Numbered from the stretch's first letter, positions 1 to 5,215 are shown. The stretch is 5,322 nucleotides of DNA from Sulfurimonas sp. (GCA_027858865.1 JAQIBW010000136.1:1-5322); one strand, 5' to 3'. The notes: generated from the sequence alone by a model not told the origin. Numbers and translations: made by a program.

Positions 1-781
1 GTATTGAGGCTTTAAAAATATTGGAAAAGAATAAAAACATATCTCTCGTTCTAACAGATTATGAGATGCCAAATATGGACGGACTAGAACTTACCTTTAG
101 GCTACGAAAAAAATATAAAAAAGATCAACTCGGAATTATTGCTATTAGTATTGTTGAAGAACAAAACATAATAAGTAAATTTTTGAAAATTGGTGCAAAT
201 GATTTTATTAATAAAAAATTTACACATAATGAAATTGTAACTAGAATAAATGCAAACTTAGAACTTTTGGATTTGTTTGGACAAATAAAAGATATGGCAA
301 ATAAAGACTTTTTAACCGGAGCATATAATAGACGCTATTTCTTTGATACTGGTAACTATATATATACTAAAAGCAAAAGAAATAAAACTCCTTTAGCCGT
401 TGCCATGATTGATATAGATAAATTTAAAAATATCAATGACAAATATGGACATGATACAGGGGATGTAGCTATACAAGAAACGACAAAAATACTTAACAAT
501 AATTTAAGAGCTTCTGACTTAATGGCACGTTTTGGTGGTGAAGAATTTTGTGTACTTCTTGAAGATATAACATTTGAAAACGTAAGACTACTTTTGAGAA
601 GATAAAACATAAATTTCAAAACAATATAATAAGAACAGACAAGTATACTATCACATACACTGTATCAATTGGAATATATTTTGGCTTATCGGATTCGCTT
701 GAAGATATGATAAGGCTATCTGATGAGGCTTTGTATTCAGCCAAAGAAAATGGTAGAAACAGAGTTGAAATAAAATCATAA
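1..781 (+). pseudogene. Response regulator diguanylate cyclase (REC-GGDEF), 5'-truncated by window and frameshifted
   Basis: The gene enters from the left edge, open from base 3. The first part is the C-terminal half of a receiver domain. The likely phospho-acceptor is the Asp in LTDYEMPNMDG (codon 57-59), followed by the AIS switch region and an NKKF stretch holding the conserved Lys, with Lys where the usual Pro sits. A GGDEF domain starts near NKDFLTGAYNRRYF. It has the metal/substrate segment MIDIDKFKNINDKYGHD, an RASD inhibitory I-site and the active-site loop GGEEF (534-548). A functional copy would make cyclic di-GMP from two GTP. The frame closes at TAA 603-605, but the end of the domain continues in the -1 frame: FEKIKHKF, then TVSIGIYFG, then SDEALYSAKENGRNRVEIKS, with stop at 779-781. 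One extra T in the run at 592-595 would join the two frames cleanly as LLFEKIKHKF. This is either a real inactivating mutation or a homopolymer sequencing error. The family often has two REC domains (PleD type), but the 5' part lies outside the window. Confidence 0.88.
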
Positions 782-783
782 AG

Positions 784-810
784 TTGTATTGGCAAAAATT
801 TTGCTAAAAT
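784..810 (+). promoter_or_regulatory. Putative sigma70 promoter of the radical SAM gene
   Basis: An extended -10 is visible: TG at 802-803, then TAAAAT at 805-810. A weak -35-like TTGTAT lies at 784-789, with a 15-nt spacer. A perfect 6-bp inverted repeat, GCAAAA-A-TTTTGC (792-804), overlaps the spacer and the TG. The -10 ends 7 nt before the ATG at 818, so transcription may start at or next to the start codon. Confidence 0.45.
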
Positions 811-817
811 TTCATCT

Positions 818-2068
818 ATGAACAGATATTTAAACAAATTTAATGACTCTATTAAAAACACACTTTTTCTAAAGCTTCCAGCCAGCGAGCAAGAGTTTAT
901 AAAAAACAAATCCCTCGATTTAAAATTTTCTCATCAAGAGATAAAGCAGATAATAGATATGGCAAGAGATCTTAGCATCTGGAATGAGAAAAGTCTAGTT
1001 GAAATTTTCCCTGACCACGACCAAAAAAAGGTTGTTTTTACAAGACTTCGTAAAGCCTATCAAGATATCCGAAACAAACCAAACTCTTATGAAAACTTTG
1101 AACTTAAGAACATACCAAAAGAACAAAAGTTCACTTTTAAGACAGAAGCTAAAGAAGGCTTTGGTCTTGGACTTTGTCCGGTTGCATCTGAGAAGACAAG
1201 GTGTTGCAATCTTTTAACTCTAGATGCAGTAGAGAGTTGTGGTTTTGACTGTTCTTATTGTTCTATTCAATCTTTTTACAATCAAAATACCATCACTTTT
1301 GACTCAAACTTTGCAGATAAACTAAAGAACCTAAACCTAGATAAAAACAAAACTTACCACATTGGTACTGGTCAAGCATCTGACTCTTTAATGTGGGGAA
1401 ATCGTGAAGGTATCTTAGATGCTCTTTTTCTCTTTGCAAAAGAAAATCCTAACGTCATTTTGGAATTTAAAACAAAGTCTGACAACATTAAGTATTTTTT
1501 AGAGCATGATGTACCAAATAACATACTCTGTACATGGTCACTTAACACAACGACTATTATAGAAAATGAAGAGCATCTAGCAGCTTCACTTGATAAACGT
1601 ATAGCATCTGCAAGAGCTGTTGCAGATAAAGGTGTGAAAGTAGGTTTTCACTTTCACCCAATAGTGCAGTATGAAAACTATCTAAAAGATTATGGAGAGG
1701 TTTATGCAAGACTTATAAAAGAGTTTAAATCTAGCGAAGTCGCACTTGTGAGTTTTGGTACACTTACGTTTATAAAACCAGTTATAAAACAACTTAGAGA
1801 TAGAGAGTTTAGAAGTAAAATAACTCAGATGCCATTTGTTGATGCAAGCGGTAAGAGTTCTTACCCTGAAGATATAAAAGTGGAGATGTTTAAACATGCT
1901 TACGAGAGTTTTACTCCTTGGCATAAAGATACCTTTTTCTATCTATGCATGGAAGAACATGAGATGTGGAGTCAAACCTTTGGTTATCAATACTCTACAA
2001 ACAACGACTTTGAACGTGCGATGCTAAGTGCTTACAGCAAAAAACTAAATATGGAGTTTCTAATATGA
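818..2068 (+). CDS. Spore photoproduct lyase (SPL)-family radical SAM protein
   Basis: A 416-residue cytoplasmic protein. The radical SAM [4Fe-4S] motif is C141-x3-C145-x2-C148 (CGFDCSYCSIQ), in the 3-then-2 spacing shared with SPL. Further SPL-like landmarks are TGQASDS (residues 184-190), LEFKTK (215-220, whose last Lys matches the AdoMet-contacting Lys of SPL) and WSLN (240-243). The N-terminal 110 or so residues form a helical domain before the radical SAM barrel. Authentic SPL repairs spore photoproduct using a Cys and two Tyr for hydrogen transfer. Here the Cys position reads Gln186 and the second Tyr reads Ser149; only Tyr147 remains. A repair function is therefore doubtful and the substrate is unknown. 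Extra cysteines at 120, 129 and 130 just before the cluster motif could bind a second cofactor. The ATG at 818 is the first start after the stop at 779-781 and has no Shine-Dalgarno. The stop overlaps the next start as ATGA. The family call is firm; the reaction is not known. Confidence 0.88.
   Translation: MNRYLNKFNDSIKNTLFLKLPASEQEFIKNKSLDLKFSHQEIKQIIDMARDLSIWNEKSLVEIFPDHDQKKVVFTRLRKAYQDIRNKPNSYENFELKNIPKEQKFTFKTEAKEGFGLGLCPVASEKTRCCNLLTLDAVESCGFDCSYCSIQSFYNQNTITFDSNFADKLKNLNLDKNKTYHIGTGQASDSLMWGNREGILDALFLFAKENPNVILEFKTKSDNIKYFLEHDVPNNILCTWSLNTTTIIENEEHLAASLDKRIASARAVADKGVKVGFHFHPIVQYENYLKDYGEVYARLIKEFKSSEVALVSFGTLTFIKPVIKQLRDREFRSKITQMPFVDASGKSSYPEDIKVEMFKHAYESFTPWHKDTFFYLCMEEHEMWSQTFGYQYSTNNDFERAMLSAYSKKLNMEFLI
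2053..2056 (+). promoter_or_regulatory. Ribosome binding site for the glucosaminidase gene
   Basis: GGAG lies 8 nt before the ATG at 2065, inside the last codons of the radical SAM gene. This supports the 2065 start and translational coupling through the ATGA overlap. Confidence 0.7.
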
Positions 2069-2721
2069 ACTTTTTCAAAATCACCCTAGTTCTAGCCTTG
2101 CTAATATTCTCAAACACTTTAATCGCCAAAGAGTCAAAACCAATGAGTGTAAAAGAGAAAAAAGAGAGATTTCGAAAACTAATTGCGCCTGCTGTGAATA
2201 ACGTGTATAAAGAACTCAATGCTCAGTTTAAAGATATATCTAAAAATATAAAAAATCCAAAATATCGCAACAAAATAAAAAAACTGAAAAAAACTTATAA
2301 AGTTAAGAGTGATAAAGAACTGCTGATGGCACTAAAACCGCATCCAAGGAGCATAGCTATTGCACAGGCTGCTATGGAGAGTGCATGGGCTACTTCTAGA
2401 TTTTTTAAAAAGGGCACAAATATTTTTGGTGTTTGGTCATTTAATAAAAAAGAGCCAAGAATCGCTGCAGGTGAAAAAAGAGGTAAGAAAACTATCTGGC
2501 TTAAAAAATATGCGAGTATTGAAGATTCTGTAAGAGACTACTATAAAAACTTGGGTCGTTCCCCTTATTTTAAAGAGTTTCGTAAACTTAGAATGAAAAC
2601 AAATGATCCCTATAAGCTAGTAAAAAAGTTAGATCGTTACTCTGAGATGGGTGCTAAATATGGGAAAAAATTGACTTCGATGATAAAGTATAATAAATTT
2701 TATCTTTACGACAAAAAATAG
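2065..2721 (+). CDS. Secreted Bax-like glucosaminidase (GH73 family)
   Basis: A 218-residue protein predicted to be exported. It starts with a Sec signal peptide: a basic n-region, a hydrophobic stretch at about residues 6-20, and likely cleavage after LIA at residue 21. A lysine-rich linker to about residue 85 precedes the catalytic glucosaminidase domain. The domain's signature is AIAQAAMESAWATSRF with the presumed catalytic acid Glu105, then NIFGVWSF (119-126) and the IEDSVRDYYKNL segment (152-163). These match the Bax / endo-beta-N-acetylglucosaminidase fold, which hydrolyses the GlcNAc-MurNAc glycan backbone of peptidoglycan in the periplasm. The length is typical for a compact single-domain member with no cell-wall-binding repeats. 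It overlaps the radical SAM gene by 4 bp (ATGA), so the two are very probably co-transcribed, an unexpected pairing. The high Lys content of the mature protein would favour binding to anionic wall or membrane. The family is clear; the exact bond cut was not tested. Confidence 0.87.
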   Translation: MNFFKITLVLALLIFSNTLIAKESKPMSVKEKKERFRKLIAPAVNNVYKELNAQFKDISKNIKNPKYRNKIKKLKKTYKVKSDKELLMALKPHPRSIAIAQAAMESAWATSRFFKKGTNIFGVWSFNKKEPRIAAGEKRGKKTIWLKKYASIEDSVRDYYKNLGRSPYFKEFRKLRMKTNDPYKLVKKLDRYSEMGAKYGKKLTSMIKYNKFYLYDKK

Positions 2722-2729
2722 AGTTAGGA

Positions 2730-2753
2730 GTGGAGAGTCTTAATGACTTCCAC
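2730..2753. terminator. Hairpin between convergent genes, possible terminator
   Basis: GTGGAGAGTC and GACTTCCAC can pair over 9 bp with one bulged G around a TTAAT loop. The hairpin spans the 18-bp gap between the convergent stops and the last codons of the small minus-strand gene. There is no U-tract directly after it on the plus strand. On the minus strand a T-run (complement of 2713-2718) begins only about 11 nt later. A bidirectional terminator is plausible but weak. Confidence 0.3.
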
Positions 2754-2982
2754 ATCCACCACCACAACAACCGTTGCTTGTTGACTCAGCAAATGCAATA
2801 ACAAAGTTATTACCAGCTTCTTGAACTTTAAAATCATGCTTACCACAAAACTCATCATTCATATGGTCTCTCATCTCTATTGACTTCATTAATGCATCAT
2901 CTTTAGATGCTATCTCAATCCCATTTTCTAACGAGCTTTTTTTAAAACATCCGCACTCTTCTTCTACAATAACTTTAAACAT
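2740..2982 (-). CDS. Small Cys/His-rich protein of unknown function, putative metal-binding
   Basis: An 80-residue acidic protein with no signal peptide or membrane segment, so probably cytoplasmic. Cysteines occur in three groups: ECGC (residues 10 and 12), FCGKH (Cys46, His49) and the C-terminal tail CCGGGCGSH (Cys72, Cys73, Cys77, His80). Short beta-like stretches (FKVIVEEE at the start, NNFVIAFAE near the end) flank a helical middle, which suggests a small alpha/beta domain with a flexible Gly-Cys tail. Such tails commonly bind soft metals or Fe-S clusters; binding here is an inference. I recall similar small proteins in Campylobacterota but know no function for them. The start is well supported: AGGA (complement of 2989-2992) sits 6 nt before the ATG. 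It has its own promoter, so it is probably transcribed separately from the peptidase genes upstream. That promoter carries a palindrome resembling the arsR operator at 5159-5176, a possible sign of metal-responsive control. Confidence 0.75.
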   Translation of the reverse strand: MFKVIVEEECGCFKKSSLENGIEIASKDDALMKSIEMRDHMNDEFCGKHDFKVQEAGNNFVIAFAESTSNGCCGGGCGSH

Positions 2983-2988
2983 AGTTTA

Positions 2989-2992
2989 TCCT
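2989..2992 (-). promoter_or_regulatory. Ribosome binding site of the small Cys/His gene
   Basis: The minus strand reads AAAGGATAAACTATG. The AGGA core is 6 nt from the ATG (2982-2980) and fixes the start. Confidence 0.65.
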
Positions 2993-2996
2993 TTAA

Positions 2997-3025
2997 TATA
3001 TATTCTCGTATATTATCGGAGTCAA
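2997..3025 (-). promoter_or_regulatory. Sigma70 promoter of the small Cys/His gene
   Basis: Minus strand: TTGACT (3025-3020), a 17-nt spacer, then TATATA (3002-2997), close to consensus in sequence and spacing. Using this -10 would place the transcript start on the ribosome binding site. A second -10 candidate, GATAAT (3017-3012), would leave a leader of about 20 nt and may be the one used, since Campylobacterota promoters often lack a -35 box. Confidence 0.5.
2998..3015. promoter_or_regulatory. Imperfect palindrome in the small-gene promoter, candidate ArsR-type operator
   Basis: ATATAT-TCTCGT-ATATTA has an ATATA-N6-TATAT core. Both 6-bp outer blocks are identical to those of ATATAT-CTTGAT-ATATTA at 5160-5177, upstream of arsR, at the same spacing; only the centre differs. 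It overlaps both candidate -10 boxes, where bound repressor would block polymerase. Low-complexity AT sequence makes chance a real possibility. Confidence 0.35.
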
Positions 3026-3049
3026 CTTTTTCTTAACTGACGTAAAAAA

Positions 3050-4366
3050 CTAAGTTTTAAATTTAATCAAAACCATGCCGGCGAATTTATCTTTAGTGTA
3101 ATACTCAACTCTATAAATAGTACCTTGTTTGTCAAGAGAGAAGCGGTTTGGTATCTCTTTTTTTTCTATCTCTATACCTGTCTCTTTTTGCTTTTTGTTT
3201 GTATAACCTATAACATTTACTCGGTAAGCACTATTTTCTTCTACTAAAAAATTATTCTCTACATCTACAAGCGTTCCAAACTTAACATTTTGTAGTTTTC
3301 CATCAATCAGCAATTTTACACTTTGGTGTTGTGCTTCTATGTCTTGGTAGTCAGCTTTAAGTTTGGAGAGCCTTCTATTTCCATATTGGATTACATAATT
3401 GTTGTTATTTTTAATAATTGTTAGTAGTGGATTACTTGCTTTAAAGTCTACAGCACCATTTTTTTTGATTGGAAAATAGTTTACTAAATTTCTTATCTCA
3501 GAGAGAGGAAGTTTGATTTTTTCATCATATAATGAGATATAAATGTCGTTATTTATTGCTTTGTAAACACCCTCTGCATTTAAAGTAAATTTTCTTTTAT
3601 ACTCTATCCCCATAATATCCATATATTTTTCTAGAGCTAAAAGATGGTAATAGACTCTTTTATGCGTAGGAAGATTTTTGCTTGCTTCATTACCAAAAGC
3701 TGCTTTTCCTTGATTGATAGCAAAATAGGTGAGACTTTTTTCCATCTCTTTGTCACCCTCTATTGTCCTAGTGTTGTGAACATGATAGATATCTTCGTCT
3801 TTTATAAGATTTTCATTTACATGTTTTACCACTTCTGAAGATATTTCTTTAAGATTTCCATAAACAGGAACATTTATATTTGACTGATCTACTATGGAAC
3901 ACTGTCCCCATCTATTTGGCGAGTGCATACTGTCTTCATGTTTTTTTCTGTAAAAACCACTTCCGTCATGCAGATTAACTATAAGTTTTACACTATCATC
4001 TTTAATATAATTTTTGATTCTTGTAACTGCCTCATATTCCGGATCTGCTGTAGAAAGCTCGGCGAACTTTCTGTTCATATCTCCATATGGTCCTCTACTT
4101 CTTTTGATGATGCTGTAAAAGTTTAAGTTAGGAACTATCCAGACTGAGCCTTTTGTTATCTCATAGTGTGTTGCAAGAATAGATGCAGAGATAAATCCAC
4201 CTGGTTCATCACCTTGGATGCCACCAACAACTAGTAGAGTATTATTATCTTGTTTGCCTTTTTGTATAAGGTTAAATTTAAAGCCATTTTGGGCACTTAA
4301 CGCAAGAGGTAATACAAACAGTAGTATTAAACTATGTAACTTCAACAATCTATATAACTTCAACAT
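3050..4366 (-). CDS. csd4: M99-family peptidoglycan carboxypeptidase (Csd4/Pgp1 type)
   Basis: From the ATG at 4366 the product is 438 residues, the length I recall for Helicobacter pylori Csd4. It begins with a Sec signal peptide (MLKLYRLLKLH, a hydrophobic core, likely cleavage at ALSA before QNGF). The zinc site is the family's unusual Gln/Glu/His set: Gln51 and Glu54 in GGIQGDEPGG, and His133 in VNLHDGSG. Arg91 and Arg99 flank GPYGDMN, and the catalytic Glu227 lies in FGNEASK. All are offset by exactly +5 from the Csd4 residues as I recall them (Q46, E49, H128, R86, R94, E222). The remaining C-terminal 190 or so residues fit the accessory beta-domains. Csd4/Pgp1 enzymes trim the tripeptide stem to a dipeptide by releasing meso-diaminopimelate in the periplasm, and they set helical cell shape. 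The start lies inside the upstream M15 gene (17-bp overlap), so translation is probably coupled. Alternative in-frame starts are TTG at 4378, with GGAG 6 nt upstream, and ATG 4390 or GTG 4393. Confidence 0.92.
   Translation of the reverse strand: MLKLYRLLKLHSLILLFVLPLALSAQNGFKFNLIQKGKQDNNTLLVVGGIQGDEPGGFISASILATHYEITKGSVWIVPNLNFYSIIKRSRGPYGDMNRKFAELSTADPEYEAVTRIKNYIKDDSVKLIVNLHDGSGFYRKKHEDSMHSPNRWGQCSIVDQSNINVPVYGNLKEISSEVVKHVNENLIKDEDIYHVHNTRTIEGDKEMEKSLTYFAINQGKAAFGNEASKNLPTHKRVYYHLLALEKYMDIMGIEYKRKFTLNAEGVYKAINNDIYISLYDEKIKLPLSEIRNLVNYFPIKKNGAVDFKASNPLLTIIKNNNNYVIQYGNRRLSKLKADYQDIEAQHQSVKLLIDGKLQNVKFGTLVDVENNFLVEENSAYRVNVIGYTNKKQKETGIEIEKKEIPNRFSLDKQGTIYRVEYYTKDKFAGMVLIKFKT
4328..4363 (-). 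repeat. 18-bp imperfect tandem duplication at the M15/M99 gene junction
   Basis: On the minus strand TTGAAGTTATATAGATTG (4363-4346) is followed directly by TTGAAGTTACATAGTTTA (4345-4328), with 15 of 18 bases identical. The unit encodes LKLYRL then LKLHSL in the signal peptide of the M99 enzyme. The first copy also contains the TAG stop of the M15 gene. Confidence 0.65.
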
Positions 4367-5090
4367 GCCACGGTTCAAATCGCACTCCATCACTATTATT
4401 TTTATTATATCTCATACTAATATAAGAGAGTTTTGTCATTTTCTTAAACTCTAAAGTTGAAGCAAATGCATCTGTAAAGTTTTTATATCCCCAACCGCGA
4501 CGACCAACATCAAAATCACTAATAGTATGATACGAGTGTGCAGGAGGTGCTATCTGTATAGATGCTTTTGTAATGTTACCTCCATTGTGAGATAATTTAT
4601 TGCAGTAGAGGCTCAACTGCTTAACAACATTTCTTACACCTGATGTTAAAACCAGTGTATTTCCGATATCTTCTTTTAGCTTTGCATAGTCCTCTACAGC
4701 TTTACCTTTAAAGATATAGTGCCCTGTATAAGGAACTTTGACGACATCTTTAGTAGAGATTTTATTATTTATATCTGTACATGTCTTTGCCCCATAGAAG
4801 CCGTAGCGATTAGGATTTTCTGAAAATAGTTTATCAACTAAAGATAGTTCATCTTTTGTAAAAGTTCCTATTTTTGAATAATTTCTTGCATAATATAGAG
4901 CTGTATTGAATGAAACTATATTAAAATTTGCATAACCAATATATCTTCTCAATCTTTTAAATCTACTATTTAAACTGCTCAGTGTTGTGTACTCTTGATA
5001 TGAAAGATAAATATCTTTGCTATTGTATATAATATCATTTGCAAAAAGAGGTGATAATGATAAAGTTGTTAAAAAAAGTCTTCTATTCAT
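4350..5090 (-). CDS. M15-family (VanY/LdcB-like) peptidoglycan carboxypeptidase with Tat-like signal
   Basis: A 246-residue exported zinc peptidase. The N-terminus MNRRLFLTTLSLSPLFA carries a twin-arginine motif (RRLFL) and a short hydrophobic stretch, so Tat export is likely, with cleavage near FA before NDI. A helical region without a recognised domain fills residues 25-115. The M15 domain follows: substrate-side TSGVRNVVKQ (149-158), zinc ligands His188 and Asp194 in PPAHSYHTISDFDVG (182-196), and the catalytic Glu239 with zinc ligand His242 in FEPWHVEV. The His-Asp spacing is one residue shorter than the common SxHxxGxAxD motif, probably a subfamily trait because all key residues are present. 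M15 enzymes remove a terminal D-amino acid from stem peptides; whether this one is DD- or LD-specific cannot be read from the sequence. It overlaps the M99 gene by 17 bp, so the pair probably forms one transcript for sequential trimming. A consensus TATAAT ends 7 nt before the ATG and there is no Shine-Dalgarno, so it may be translated from a leaderless mRNA. Confidence 0.88.
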   Translation of the reverse strand: MNRRLFLTTLSLSPLFANDIIYNSKDIYLSYQEYTTLSSLNSRFKRLRRYIGYANFNIVSFNTALYYARNYSKIGTFTKDELSLVDKLFSENPNRYGFYGAKTCTDINNKISTKDVVKVPYTGHYIFKGKAVEDYAKLKEDIGNTLVLTSGVRNVVKQLSLYCNKLSHNGGNITKASIQIAPPAHSYHTISDFDVGRRGWGYKNFTDAFASTLEFKKMTKLSYISMRYNKNNSDGVRFEPWHVEVI

Positions 5091-5097
5091 AATTGTA

Positions 5098-5103
5098 ATT
5101 ATA
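5098..5103 (-). promoter_or_regulatory. -10 box of the M15-M99 operon
   Basis: A perfect TATAAT on the minus strand (5103-5098), preceded by TTAGG and with no clear -35. Only 7 nt (TACAATT) separate it from the ATG at 5090, which places transcription start at or within a base or two of the start codon. Confidence 0.55.
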
Positions 5104-5158
5104 CCTAATATTTCTTCTACATTTTCTTGTAAAAATCAAATTTTAGAGTCAACACATC

Positions 5159-5176
5159 AATATATCTTGATATATT
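5159..5176. promoter_or_regulatory. Perfect palindrome upstream of arsR, probable ArsR operator
   Basis: AATATATC-TT-GATATATT is an 8-bp perfect inverted repeat with a 2-bp centre. It overlaps the -35 element of the arsR promoter, the usual arrangement for autorepression by a dimeric ArsR/SmtB winged-helix protein. It lies about 55 bp upstream of the TATAAT of the divergent M15 gene, so direct control of that gene is less likely. Confidence 0.65.
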
Positions 5177-5194
5177 AAATTATTATGCTATCAT
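5167..5194 (+). promoter_or_regulatory. Sigma70 promoter of arsR
   Basis: TTGATA (5167-5172), a 16-nt spacer, then an extended -10, TGC-TATCAT (TG at 5186-5187, TATCAT at 5189-5194). A start near 5201 would give a leader of about 25 nt containing the ribosome binding site. The -35 lies within the palindrome. Confidence 0.55.
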
Positions 5195-5210
5195 TTCGTT
5201 TATTAATAAA

Positions 5211-5215
5211 AAGGA
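5211..5215 (+). promoter_or_regulatory. Ribosome binding site of arsR
   Basis: AAGGA lies 10 nt before the ATG at 5226, slightly long but the only purine-rich match. It supports this start codon. Confidence 0.6.

Noticed and set aside
588..605. Programmed -1 ribosomal frameshift in the diguanylate cyclase gene
   Set aside because: The shift direction fits, but no X-XXY-YYZ slippery heptamer is present (cta ctt ttg re-pairs poorly) and I see no stimulatory stem-loop. A lost T explains it more simply.
356..909. Minus-strand open frames opposite the diguanylate cyclase
   Set aside because: They mirror the coding frame of a clear REC-GGDEF gene and the radical SAM start, with no ribosome binding site and no recognisable domain.
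1682..2219. Minus-strand open frames opposite the radical SAM and glucosaminidase genes
   Set aside because: They lie antisense to well-supported genes and look like shadow frames with unnatural composition.
2748..2772. Apparent CCA/ACA microsatellite
   Set aside because: It is the reverse complement of the Cys-Gly codons of the CCGGGCGSH tail, so it is explained by coding.
3044..3058. Terminator after the M99 gene (AAAAC-TAA-GTTTT beside a run of six T on the minus strand)
   Set aside because: The stem is only 5 bp, nearly all A-T, and uses the T-run itself, so it is too weak to call.
3644..4454. Plus-strand open frames within the M99 and M15 genes
   Set aside because: They are antisense to genes with intact catalytic motifs and have no promoter or ribosome binding site of their own.
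5147..5152. A TTGACT on the minus strand shared with the small-gene promoter (both read GTTGACTC)
   Set aside because: No -10 lies at 16-18 nt from it, and it is too far from the TATAAT at 5103-5098. An 8-base match is easily chance.
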